A DNA stretch of 64,000 nucleotides from assembly GCA_026120035.1 (NCBI GenBank), contig JALRME010000003.1, forward strand, positions 1,674,001-1,738,000, given 5' to 3'. This DNA is from Coleophoma eucalyptorum. Its lineage: Eukaryota; Ascomycota; Leotiomycetes; Helotiales; Dermateaceae. A program made the translations under genes and the position numbers. Positions 48,901 to 60,320 of the stretch are shown here, one piece after another (position 1 is the first letter of the stretch; every line of letters starts with the position of its first letter). The notes under the pieces were generated by a model that was not told where the DNA came from, did not search any database, and saw only the letters and a program-made list of their open reading frames with translations.

Positions 48901-51900
48901 AGAACTTCAAATATGTATATGCCTCAGCATTGATTCGTGGTCAGAATGCTCTGAAGACCGTACTGGAGGCAAGTGGACAGCTTTTAGATAACGGATACCC
49001 TGTTGATGTTAAGACTATCATGTCTATGAGGGGATCTGAAGAGCAACGAAGGATAGTTACCGACTTGAGCCCGTACTCCTGGGATCACTCAGCGAAATTC
49101 TGGCACGAATCACGACTGAGCCGTGAGCACCGTCTGCGAGAGTATCCTTACCATGATCTGTTAGGCTTGTTGGATGTTAACAGCAACATTCATGAGCCGA
49201 GATGGCGGTACCATATTAACGTGGACACTATACCTTGGCTCAAAGATCATGTTATCGAAGGCGATATCATTTTCCCGGGATCTGGTTATATTTGTATGGC
49301 TGTCGAAGCTATGAAACAGATTACCCAAATTCGAAAAGTGCCGGGCACCGTATCGAGAGTCATCTTGAAAGACGTTAACTTTCTAAAACCAATCGTTGTC
49401 CCAGAGCCCTCGATGGATGGCTTTACGCCCGAAATAGAAGTCCAGCTTGTTTTGAGTCGTTCGAAGGGCGAGAATTCTCGATGGGAGACTTTCCGAATCT
49501 TCTCATTATCAGGAGGGGGAGAAGGCCACTGGAGTGAGCATTGCTCAGGACGCATAGCCGTTGAGATGGCGTCAAAGGTGGACGAAGTAGAAGGAAATCG
49601 AGAAGAGGATTATAAGACTACCAAGGATCTGGAAAGACTCAAAACTCTGGCAGCTGGCTCTAACACGAACATTAAACCGCAGCAGTTCTACGATGACCTT
49701 AAACAAACGGGTAATGATTTTGGACCTACTTTTGCAGCTATGACGGACATCAAATTTGGAAACCGTCAGAGTATTTCAAAGCTGGACATCCCAAACATCG
49801 CAGCTGTCATGCCGTTTAACTTTATGCAGCCTCATATCATTCACCCGACGACACTAGATGCCATCAACCAGCTTGTCGCAGCCCTCTTTAAAAGGCATTG
49901 TAGCAACTCACCCCTTATGCCTGTATACATGGGAGAGATCAGTGTTAAAGCGTCTATCACCAACAAAGCTGGCGACGAGCTAGTAGTTGCCTCTGATATC
50001 TACCCTGAAGGACATCGTTCAGCTATAGGCAATTGCTGGGCTTTCCAGAAAAGCACAGACGGAGACCTGGTTCCAGTGTTTTCGACTATTGGACTTCGAA
50101 TCAGAGGAATTGGAGACTCTGCATCAGATGAAAGCGTGCCATTTCAAAGGAAAATGAGCTACAAGATCAATTGGCAACCAGTGCATTCACAAACTTCCGA
50201 TATGGCACTAGAACAAGTCCCTGAGAACGGGGTACCCGCGGATTCAATATCGGAAGTCGAAACAACAAAAGTGAACGGAAATCTCCCAAAACATCCACGT
50301 AAGTCTGAGACGAAGTCGTTCCCAAAAGTACAATTTGTTTCCGCATCAGATAGCTCTGAAATCCAGGCACTTTACGACACGTTGTTACAGATTTTCGAGG
50401 AACAAGGAATCTTGTGCACCAGAACTACTTGGGATGAGATCAAAACAGATCCGAAAACGGTCTACATTGTAATAGATGACCTGGATTGCCCTGTTTTATT
50501 TAATCCATCATCACAACGCTGGGCTGTTCTCCAGAACTTCTTTCTGTCAAGTAGTTCAGTGCTCTGGGTGAGTGTTCCAGGGAGCCCAGGGAGCGCAGTA
50601 ATGACTGCATTGAAGGGATTGATTACTGGAGTAGCGCGTGTCGTTCGTAGAGAGAATGAAGGTCTGAAGCTGATTACTGTCGACATTAACGAAGAAATAT
50701 CTCATTCTCTCAACGACATTACCAAAGCACTCTGGAGTATTGCCGAAGTCTCGTTCTGGCCTGTTGTCGAGTCTGAAGCTTCAGGCGAGCTTGAATATTC
50801 CTACCAGGACAATGCCCTGCTAGTTCCACGACTACAAGTGGATGATAAGTTCAACACTTGGGTTGACCGAGCTGTTAAGACTTCTGAATTAGAAATGGCC
50901 CTCTATCAGCAAACTAACCGCCCGTTGATGCTGGAAGTTGAAACCCCGGGTCTTCTCAACAGTCTTCGGTTTGTAGACGATTCAGCTGCCCTTGCTCCTT
51001 TGGCAGCACATGAAGTTGAAATTGAAGCCAGAGCATACGGTGTGAATTTCAAAGACGTCTTCATAGCTCTAGGCCAAATGCTTCCAGGAGTTAATATGGT
51101 CGGTGAAGTAGCCGGTATTGTCAAAGCCGTCGGGGCAGACTTCCAAGGTAAATTCAATGTTGGTGATCGAGTTGCAGCCGTAGGTGCAAGACCTTTTGCG
51201 AGCCACGCTCGCGTTAGTGGTTTTCAAGCTTGTGTCTTACCGGACTTAATGTCTTTGACAGTTGGAGCGTCAATACCCACCGTGTTCTTGACTGCATATC
51301 AATGCATATTTGAAGTCGCCAGGCTTCGGAAGAACCAAACTATATTGATTCATGCCGCTTCTGGTGGTGTTGGCCAAGCTGCAATTATGTTTGCCCAGCA
51401 TATCGGCGCCGAAATCTTTGCAACTGTTGGAAGTACTGTTAAGCGACAGCTATTAATCGATAGATACGGAATACCAGCGAGTCACATCTTTTCCACGAGA
51501 TCAAGAACATTTAAAGATGGAGTTCTTCGGCTGACAAAGTCGAAAGGTGTTGATGTTGTCTTGAATTCTCTTTCAGGCGAATGGTTAAGCGACAGCTGGG
51601 AGTGCATCGCCCGATTAGGAACGTTCGTGGAAATCGGCAAAGCTGATATCTACCAAAAGAACCAGCTTAGCATGGTGCCTTTCGATAAAAGTGTGACGTT
51701 TGCCTCTGTGGATCTGGTTGTGCTTTTCGATGCCCAACCCGAGGAGATGAGTGAGCGATTCTCTAAGGTCTTGGCCATGTTCGAGTCGGGAGACTTGTCA
51801 AAGCTAGAACCTATCACGCCGTTTCCAATGTCAGATATTGAGAGTGCTTTCAGATTAATCTCATCTCGAAAGCACACTGGCAAGGTGGTTTTGGAAGTCG

Positions 51901-54900
51901 AAGAAAACACTATGGTTAAAGCAGTACCCCCTCGACAAGCACCACTACAACTGGACCAGAATGGAAGCTATGTTGTTGCTGGTGGTTTGGGTGATTTGGG
52001 GAAGAGAATCTGCCGCCTCTTGGCAAGTCATGGAGCGAGGAGTATTGTGACTCTTTCACGAAGGACTTTGGATACCGAAGCCCGGGAACTATTCGAAAGC
52101 GAGCTTGAGGAACTTGGGGCAACTGTCCATATGATAAAGTGTGACATTGTAAATGAGTCCGACGTGAAGGATCTTGTGTTAAAATGCAAGGAACTGCCAC
52201 AGATCAAAGGAATTATCCATGCAGGCATGGTTCTCAAGGTATGTAACTTGTTCCCGCCTATTATACCATATTTACCATTGTTAGGACCACCCTCTTGAGC
52301 AGATGACGAAAGAAGACTACATTACGGGCATCCAGCCAAAGGTTACCGGTACAATCAACTTGAATGACGCTTTCCAATTCGAGGGTCTCGACTTCTTCAT
52401 CACTCTCTCATCAGTATCATGCATATTGGGAAAGACAGGGCAGCTTAACTATTCTGCCGGAAATGCATTCCAGGATGCTTTTGCACATGCAAATGCCCAA
52501 AAGTCTCATACTCGGTATATCTCTCTCAATCTAGGAGCAGTGGATGGCTCTGATGCCATTACATCTCTTCCAGTTCGACAAAGAGAATTAATGAGGCAAG
52601 GAGCCATCTTAATGAAGTTCGAGGAATTATTTAAGGTTCTTGAATACTCGATGAGTCAAGATGCCCGAGAAGACGCACTCGTCCAGTCTGTACTCGGATT
52701 CGATCGCGATTCGATGGAAGCAGCTGGGGATACATTTGCTCTGAACAATCCCATGTTCAGTCAACTTCCGCAATCGACCAAAGATGTTAGGAAAGGTGAC
52801 AACAAAGTGGACATTGAGGATGCTGTGAGGAAAGCCAAAACTTCTGACGAAGCATCGATAATCATAACCAAAGCCATTATTGAGAAGTTCTCACTTTTCC
52901 TTAACCGGCCAATAGAAGACCTTGATCCCGATCAGCCCCCTTCGAGCTTTGGACTCGATTCTCTGGTCTCAATTGAACTTAAAAATTGGATGGTGCGTAC
53001 TTTCAAGGCCACACTTCAGACCGCCGAGATTGGGGACGCTGCCAGTCTTGTTGCACTCGCCCATACCGTAACTTCAAGGTCAAAACTTGTCAATGATGAT
53101 CTACAAGGACCCAATGATAGCGAAGATGCTCCTATAGTAGCTTTGCCAGATTCCGCAGTCGACGAGATTGAGGAGGTATCGGAGCATAGATGCTGTCGCT
53201 TTGCCAAAACCTTTCCTAAGTACCCGATCATGGATTTGGACAAGGCTCTACAGGATCTACTAGAGGATGTTCGGCCATTTGCGACGCACGAGGAGCTTGT
53301 TGAAGTGAACAAGAATATCATCGAATTCAAGGCTCCTGGGAGTGTTGCTCGCCAGACTTACCAACAACTTGCGGAACGAGCAAGCGATCCTGATATTGAT
53401 AACTGGCTTTTTGACCTCCAGATTGATGGCGTATGGCTCAAGAGAAGGTTTCCATTAGCTCCGTTCCAGAACTTCCTTGCTACGCATCATAATAGCAAGG
53501 TCCCACATAAGCAAGCTGAAAGAGCAGCTCTGATTGCAATAACAGCATTCAAGTTCAAACAAGCGGTGGAATCGGATGTTTTAGAGCCGCACTGGTATTT
53601 TGGTGTGCCTTCTTGCATGGATACTTGGCAATGGCTGTTCAATGCAACTAGAGAGCCAGGCAAGGGTCAAGACAAGATGCGGAAATTTCCTGGAAATGAT
53701 TATTGTGTTGTTCTGCGACGCGGACACGTATTCAAGGTGGAACTCAAAGACGGCGAAGAAAACCTTTCGTTTCATCAAGTCAAGACTATTTTCGAAGCCA
53801 TTTTGGATCAGGTTGAGGATGAAGGCTCCTGGGCTGGGATCCTAACCTCGGATGAACGAGATTCTTGGGCAGCAGTAAGTTTCAAGTCACAAGGTAGATA
53901 TCTCATAGTTGGCTTCTCTGACAAGGAAATAGGTTCGTGGCACTCTTGAATCAGCAAGTCCAGCAAATGCAGACTATTTCAGCGTAATCGATCGCGCAGC
54001 ATTCTTGATCTGTCTTGATGATGGCTCTCCAACTAACGGCCCAGAACGTGTTCGACAGTACTTTTTGGGCGATGGGTTCAACCGTTGGCACGATAAGTGC
54101 CTGCAGTTCATGATATGCTCAAATGGAGTTTCTGGATACACGGTTGAACATACAATGATAGACGGACTGACGGTTCATGAGCTCAATGACCGAATCCATG
54201 AAGCTATTGCTGAGCATAAACCAGAAGAGGTTGCGACGAACGGTCACACGAATGGCCACGGCCCTGAACCTATCCTTGAGGAATACATCTTGACGACAAC
54301 GCCTGATGTTGACAATCATATGGACGTACTCCGAGAGAAGTATCTCAGCTACACTAGTAAACGAGAGTTCGCCAACTATGTGCTGAAAAGCTTTGGCAAC
54401 AATATGCTTGCTGAGCATAATTGTCCTATCAAAGCTACATTTGACCTAACCATCCAACTAGCAAGTCGCATCTACTTTGGCTACACACCTGCGTCCTGGG
54501 AGCCAGTTTCAATGGCACAATTCCACAAGGGGCGATTTGCCATCGTGCAAGTAATCACGCAGTCTGTGATGCAGTTCTGCTCTTCAGCGGCAGATAATAG
54601 CCTCTCAGCCCTAGACCGTCGAAATATGCTTCTCACAGCTGCCTCAGATTACAACGCTCGTTTGAGGGATACATATGGTGGCAATGCGTACTTCCGACTG
54701 ATGAACGCCATGAAAACGGTGTGGCCAGAGCATGAACCGCTAGCGCCTCTGTTTTCGAATCCGACATGGCTTAAGACACATCCTCGCTTGATTATGTCGA
54801 ATCTTACCGATGGGGGTTCCTTGGACTCTGCTTATGTCATGGGTGATTCAGAGTCAATCTGGATCAGCTATTCAGTCTTGGAAAATGAGTAAGTTGATCT

Positions 54901-55043
54901 CGTGAGCCATTGAGAATTTGCATTTCTAACACACTTGCAGGGCGCGATTTTCTGTTGTTGGACCTTCTGGAGACTTGAAGCGATTTCTGAGTGCCTTGGA
55001 CCAGGCGGGAGAAGTGGTGAAGAGTTTAGTCTTGGCTAAATAA
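45952..55043 (+). CDS. Highly reducing polyketide synthase with C-terminal carnitine-acyltransferase domain
   Basis: Exons 45952-46482, 46533-46660, 46729-47011, 47072-47084, 47200-47426, 47476-48272, 48338-52238, 52285-53874, 53933-54888 and 54941-55043 give 2842 residues. KS (1-430): active Cys in DTGCSGSM, His in VEAHGTGTQAGD and SNIGHLE. AT (~545-850): GQGAQ and GHSSGE. DH (~930-1220): His in WLKDHVIEGD, Asp in HPTTLDA. No methyltransferase motifs occur in the ~300-residue linker. ER (~1520-1845): GVNFKD, HAASGGVGQAA. KR (~1870-2080): GGLGDLGKR, NYSAGNAFQD. ACP: Ser in GLDSLVS (~2185). cAT (~2290-2842): DTWQWLFN, VEHTMIDG with the catalytic His (~2562) and MAQFHKGR. The enzyme should make a reduced, unmethylated acyl chain and release it by cAT-catalysed acyl transfer. 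The best-known relative I recall is Tv6-931 of Trichoderma virens. All catalytic residues are present. Confidence 0.95.
47072..47084 (+). other. 13-nt micro-exon in the PKS ketosynthase
   Basis: Exon of 13 bases (GGCACTCAAGCAG) between acceptor attacag and donor gtacgt. With the neighbouring exons it rebuilds VEAHGTGTQAGD, the invariant KS catalytic-His motif. Without it the frame and the motif are both lost. Confidence 0.85.
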
Positions 55044-56366
55044 AGGGATTGTGTATTTCTAGAAAGCTATGAATAGGATTCGTTTCTTCTATCTCCACGC
55101 CAACGCTCGTGGGTCCTTGCCCTTGTGCTTGTGCTCAAGTCGTATAGTAGTAGTGATATTTTTGTGCGGAAGTCCTAGGGAGGTGGATGTCTGTCCTTCA
55201 AACATTAAGAGGAAACAATGCGATAGTTCGCTTTCTGTGACCCATTCAGAGTTATGGCGAGCAGAGGCTTTGTAGTGCTTCAATCTATAGCGGTGAGCTC
55301 GACCGAAGAACAAGTTATTTGTAAAAATCTGCATGTCAGACACTTTAGAACATTTATAGATACATGATATGAAGGTCTGTCTGTGTTCACTGGGTGTTGG
55401 CAAGTAAACAAACAGTGAAATAAAATGTAAGGAGGTCATGGTGGCGGAAATGGGTTTGCTGCCGATTGAACCGCCGATTCTCTCGTTGCCGAGATCGTAT
55501 GATGGATCTGCACCGAGGAATCAATGCTTTCATAATACCAAGAAAAGAGACTGCAATTATAGCTCATGTTGCGGTGTGCAACAAGAATCTCGATGAGCGC
55601 AGCGAAAGCAGGGATGATTTTGTAACAACACACAACTCTCCACCAAAACAAGCTTAAGATTTCGGTACTGTAAGCTACGGAGGTGCCGGACCTGTCATTG
55701 GCAGTGGCTTATTGCTTAATTAATATTCCGAGGTCCCATAAGATTCCCGTATCCAAAAACAAACAACGAGCAAGTAAGGCGAAGACGTGACAGGTTCTTT
55801 GGCGCAGGAAGCAGCCAAGAGCCTGTTGACCCGCAGCTTGTAAAATACGAGGTTGGAGTCATGTGATCGTGTACTATTTTGGTCTCACGTTCCGTATTAC
55901 GTGAAAGCGCAAGCGCAACGTCCATTCTTGTCTTCCGCTACCGCTACAGGCGGCTATGGGGATCGTCATAGAATCCTCCTCTTATGATTCTAGCGATGAG
56001 ATATTTGCTCACGTGTGCTGCTTTTGCTGCTCGTATTGATTGAGGCTTGGGGGGTCTCCTTACTCACAGATGCCGGACGAGCTTGCGGGTATGGCTTGGC
56101 TTTCGCGATGAACGATGGAGATCTGACACCAAGTGGAGTTGGCGGATCTGAGTGCCGTTGCCAAACATGTCATATGGATCAAATACGAAGATGTGATGAG
56201 GTTGGTAGACACCCAGAAGTGTATATAAACCTTCGAGAAGTCCTCTCTAGTTTCTATTCATCATCACACAACTCAATCACTTCTGCATTGTCAACTATAC
56301 ACCAATCTTCAACTCAACTTCCTACCATACTCCCACGTACCAAAGTAACCCATATCTACTTTCATC
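55044..56366. other. Intergenic: PKS 3' side and cerato-platanin promoter
   Basis: 1.3 kb with no believable gene. The 3' end of the PKS lies on the left. On the right a TATA box and a CA/CT-rich leader belong to the cerato-platanin gene. Confidence 0.5.
56222..56229 (+). promoter_or_regulatory. TATA box of the cerato-platanin gene
   Basis: TATATAAA lies 138 bp before the ATG, followed by a C/A/T-rich leader (many cat, cac and caa triplets), the usual promoter form of a highly expressed secreted protein gene. Confidence 0.65.
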
Positions 56367-56838
56367 ATGCAATTCCCAACTTTCACTACGGCGCTCGTTG
56401 CCCTCCTTACCACCACCGCCACAGCCATCACAGTTTCCTACGACAATGGCTACGATGATGGCACCCGTTCTCTCACGGCTGTCTCCTGCAGTGATGGCAC
56501 CAACGGTCTGATGACAAAGGTATAGCATCCACTTACTACCTCCAGGACCTCCAACTAACGAACAATCACAGGGCTACAGCACACAAGGCTCTCTCCCTGA
56601 TTTCCCATATATCGGCGGTGCATCCACCATCGCTGGCTGGAACGATGCCAACTGCGGAAAGTGCTACACACTCGGCTATAACGGAAACACCATCAACCTT
56701 CTCGCCATTGATCACGCCGCCGAGGGATTCAATATTGCCCAGCCTGCTTTGGATGCTTTGACTGGTGGTCAAGCTGTTGCTCTGGGCCGCATTGATGCTA
56801 CCTGGACCGAGGTTGATGCTAGTGTCTGTGGACTGTAA
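56367..56838 (+). CDS. Cerato-platanin family secreted protein
   Basis: Exons 56367-56519 and 56572-56838 give 139 residues. A signal peptide ends near [12 protein letters not shown]; the mature protein begins [16 protein letters not shown]. The family signatures [38 protein letters not shown] and [20 protein letters not shown] are all present, as are the four cysteines of the two disulphides. Cerato-platanins are small expansin-like extracellular proteins that bind chitin oligomers, loosen or coat walls and act as plant immune elicitors. Length is normal. Its position 1.3 kb after a PKS may be chance; it is an independent, strongly promoted gene. Confidence 0.95.
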
Positions 56839-57699
56839 GCAACCTAAGTAGAGAAAATAGTGGACTAAGGCTGGGGTAATGAATGAGGATGGCATAATGC
56901 ATTGGGCGGAGTTTTAATTATATCGGCGGGGGCTTTGATGAATAGGTTTATGACTCCTTATATTATATAATACGCTCCTTTTCGAAATCAAGGCTGTTCA
57001 TCTACTTTTAAGAAAAAGCCTTTTAAATTTCTTTCTCAGTGAAAAATGTACTTATAACAACTGAATCGTGTATTCTGTAATTACATAGAGGCTGAATAAT
57101 GAGCGGCAGTTGGGTTTGGGTTTATAGCGGACGCTAATAATTTCAAAGGGCGCAGAACATGTTCCAAACTTGACATCAGACCTATTGTCTAGAAAATTAC
57201 GTTTAGCTCATGAAGATGGTTAAGGTGTGTGGAGGTTTTCTATATATGATGAGTACTATATTTCTTCGCAAAATTTTTTGTAGGCCATGAAATATAGGAG
57301 AGTATGCCAGAGATATGTGACGGAAGAACTAAGTAAGGCTGAAAAGCAGAGAAAGAACCCTTTTCAAGGTATAGCAAATTTGCACCTATAGATATGTATC
57401 ATTTGATTCCCGTCGCTAAAACAAAAACGACTGTACGATGCAAGAGGGTAGAAAAGTGTTTCAACTATAATAAGCGACGAAAGTGAGGCAACAGGATAAT
57501 TGTTCGCAAGTAAGCGACAGGACAGCAACCTACAGCCTGGCTGACATATATTTTGACTTGAAGGACAAAAGACGAAACTTCTCAAGGATCTGCTGAAGCT
57601 GAGGATTTATAAAGAGTCGACAAAGTCGCAACACACAATATTCTCGACCGCATTGACTTCACAGCTCCCCTCCTACCTTCACCCGTAAAATCTAACAAC
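56839..57699. other. Intergenic, AT-rich
   Basis: 0.86 kb, no coding signal. A TATA-like box at 57608-57614 belongs to the next gene. Confidence 0.5.
57608..57614 (+). promoter_or_regulatory. TATA-like box of the 286-aa protein gene
   Basis: TATAAAG stands 86 bp before ATG 57700, followed by a C/T-rich leader ending ...caacATGG. Confidence 0.55.
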
Positions 57700-58560
57700 A
57701 TGGAACTTACTCCGCCAACCACCTACGAAAAAAAACCTTCTCCACCACCGCGCCAATATCACCCAACTCTACTACTTCCAGTTGGACGAGAAGATACGCC
57801 TCTATCAAATACACCTCAACTCCCAAAAGCAGCCTGGCAACAAAGCGAAGAATGGAAAGAACTATTCACTCCCTACGCTAGTAAGCTAGAATGCATCCAA
57901 GTAACACCAACAGCACGCGCCCGACCAGCACCATGGGATATCCAACCGGGCACGATCCTTTGGCTGGCACCAAATAGCAAACGAGAGACGCCGCTGATGA
58001 CCAGCGAGGAGAATCAAATTGTGAATCTCAGATACGCAGAGTATGAAGGGCCCGTGTTAGTGATGCAGGCACTTTGGGACGACGAGGAGAAGGGGCGCGG
58101 ATGGATAGACTTTTTGCTGATGGGGCAGCTGGAGGAGGATGACTTAGACGGGGCAATGGATCGCTTGATGCCGATGGTCCAGAGGGAAGACTGTGTCATG
58201 ATCTCGAACGACACCCAGCCTCTCGACACCACCAAGCATTGGAACTCACCGCTTCACAGACCTTACCTTCTCCACGTTGGGGATGGAGGAGCTCGAGACT
58301 ACAAGAAGGCGCTCCCGGGCACGTACTTTGTCCGGATTGGCGCGACGCTGCGAGTCGAGTGGCAGGATCTGCGCTGTTTTGTTCCGGGGGATTTGGAGGC
58401 TAGTCGGTATCGACTGGAGAAGAGGTCTTTCTACATGGTCGTTGATCTCATTGAATGTAGGGGCATTGGAGACTTTGATTATAAGAGAACTGGAGCGGGT
58501 ACCTGGGTTGATACGGAGAATCGTTGGATCTGGTGGCAGAAGACAGTTCTTGAGGACTGA
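57700..58560 (+). CDS. Unidentified fungal protein (286 aa, intronless)
   Basis: A single open frame with a good promoter and start (aacATGG). I recognise no domain. The N-terminal ~40 residues are Pro-rich (KPSPPPRQYHP). The rest is a globular, Trp-rich sequence with no signal peptide and no membrane segment. Phrases such as PWDIQPGTILWLAP, EGPVLVMQALWDDEEKGRGW, PGTYFVRIGATLRVEWQDL and ENRWIWWQK suggest a beta-rich cytosolic fold. Two halves start alike (PGTILWLAP and PGTYFVRIG), which may mean repeated units. Intronless structure is unlike most neighbours. It could be a lineage-restricted fungal protein; no function is proposed. Confidence 0.75.
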   Translation: MELTPPTTYEKKPSPPPRQYHPTLLLPVGREDTPLSNTPQLPKAAWQQSEEWKELFTPYASKLECIQVTPTARARPAPWDIQPGTILWLAPNSKRETPLMTSEENQIVNLRYAEYEGPVLVMQALWDDEEKGRGWIDFLLMGQLEEDDLDGAMDRLMPMVQREDCVMISNDTQPLDTTKHWNSPLHRPYLLHVGDGGARDYKKALPGTYFVRIGATLRVEWQDLRCFVPGDLEASRYRLEKRSFYMVVDLIECRGIGDFDYKRTGAGTWVDTENRWIWWQKTVLED

Positions 58561-58880
58561 AGATTTGGGATTGGCCTGATGGCAGTGAAACTTCTAGAAA
58601 CTGAAGCATCATTTCTCGGGTGCTAGAAGATGGCGGTACTGAACAATCAAGTGTTCATGGAGAAAGTCACCGAGGAGGGATTCGAAATGGACCAGCCGAG
58701 AATGTTAACCGACAGTCGCCGATGTCAAACGCCGCACTTGGTGGGGGATAATAATTAATGGCTCATCAGAGGTTTTACTTCTCACAATCAATAAATGAAC
58801 AGATCAGCAAGAACTTCCGGTCAGGTTTCAATAATTAATGTCGCTTCAAATAAGTTTGTGTTCAATGGCTCTAAATGTCG
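58561..58880. other. Convergent intergenic region
   Basis: 320 bp between two convergent genes; nothing but probable 3' UTRs. Confidence 0.5.
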
Positions 58881-59764
58881 TTACCTGCCCATCCATCCAC
58901 CGTCAACCACCAAAACATGCCCACTAACATATGCACCACCCGGACCAGCTAAAAATATGGTCGGCGCCTTAAAGTCATCTGGCTTTCCCCATCTGCCGGC
59001 AGGAATTCGCTCACTAATACTTCTCAATCTATCTTTGTCTGCCAGAAGTGCGGTGTTCATTTCCGTCTCAATATATCCAGGTGCGATGGCATTTACAGTG
59101 ATGCCCTCCTTGCTCCATTCGTTGGCAAGTGCTTTGGTAAGTTGTGCCACAGCACCCTTTGATGCTGCGTAGGCTGGGACTGTTAGGCCACCTTGGAATG
59201 TAAGGAGGGATGCGAAATTGATGATTCGGCAGTTTCGAGGAGCCGGTTGAGTCAACATGTGTGCGCCGACATCTCTGCAAATTGTGAAAACTGTGTTCAA
59301 GTTCACTTGAATGACCTATTTGACAGTCAGTACTTTTCTGCACCGGAGACTTTGCGCGAGGCTTACTTCGTTCCAATCACTATCTGGGAACTTGTGACTT
59401 GGATGCCGTCGTTGAATTCCGGCGCAATTGATGAGGATTTGAATTGTGTGTCCATCAGCAAGGACCTTCGCAGTCAGGCCGGCTACATCCTGTTGCGAGG
59501 CCAAATCGGCAGTATATATCGTTGCTTTCCTGCCGAGCTCTTGAATGGCCTTTTGCGTTGCAGTATTGCTCGTATCACGCTGAAAAGTCAGATACCTGCC
59601 TTGAAGGACAGCGACGTGCGGGTACACACCTGAATCAGAATAATATCGGCTCCAGCTTCGGCCAATGCAATGGCAACGGCTTGTCCAATGCCCCTCGTTC
59701 CACCCGTCACGAGAGCGGTTTGTCCCTGAAGGGAAAACAAGGCTTGAGAAGCTGCAGTGGCCAT
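58881..59764 (-). CDS. SDR, 2-deoxy-D-gluconate 3-dehydrogenase (KduD)-like
   Basis: Exons 59630-59764, 59367-59579 and 58881-59315 give 260 residues, normal for a classical [23 protein letters not shown] is the nucleotide-binding start, [11 protein letters not shown] the NNAG position, [13 protein letters not shown] holds the catalytic Ser, and [18 protein letters not shown] the Tyr and Lys. Then come [26 protein letters not shown] and [16 protein letters not shown]; the last two are very KduD-like. KduD-type enzymes oxidise or reduce keto-deoxy sugar acids and related polyols. The fungal substrate may differ. It is divergent from a polyol-dehydrogenase gene 556 bp away, and such pairs often share a regulator and a pathway. 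Confidence 0.9.
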
Positions 59765-60320
59765 TTCAGAAGGGTGAGTGAGTAGATGAGATTATTGCTG
59801 GACTTGCAAGATTGGTTTTGGGGAAAAGAAGTGTTAAAAGAGCTTGTGATGAAAGGACTACCTGCGCCAGCAACATTCCGTCATGCTGAAAAAGGATAAA
59901 TCCTCCTCCACAGAGGTCCGTCGCAAATGGCACCCCGCACTGTTCCCTCCACTTCCCAAATTTGGCGAGTTCGTTCCCCCCCAAGGCGGCTTTATTCAAT
60001 TCCGACACCCTAAAAGTCGGCGGTGTTTGACGGCATTCAGCGCTGGAGAGCCCCAGAACTATTTCCAAAACAGCATGATCCTTGCGCCGAGGTGGGATGG
60101 GTGAGATGCGGAGGCAGGGGCTTGAGCTTGCATATCACCGACACATGGACTCGACGTGACTGACGCCCTTTTGGTTAAGTTCTGTGGTCCTGCTCGAAAC
60201 CAGAATATTTCCCCATTCCCCCAACTCCTCAAATATCCAACCATCCACTGAAAAAGCCAACTCATTCCATCAATTGACCCAGAAACCCCGCGCAAAGACA
60301 GTAGAAAGTCAGCCAACGTC
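59765..60320. promoter_or_regulatory. Shared divergent promoter, SDR / polyol dehydrogenase
   Basis: 556 bp separate two start codons facing outward. It is C/G-balanced with several CCCC/GGGG runs (near 59960-59990 and 60200-60225) that could bind zinc-finger repressors such as CreA, although I did not find a perfect SYGGRG pair to report. Confidence 0.5.
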
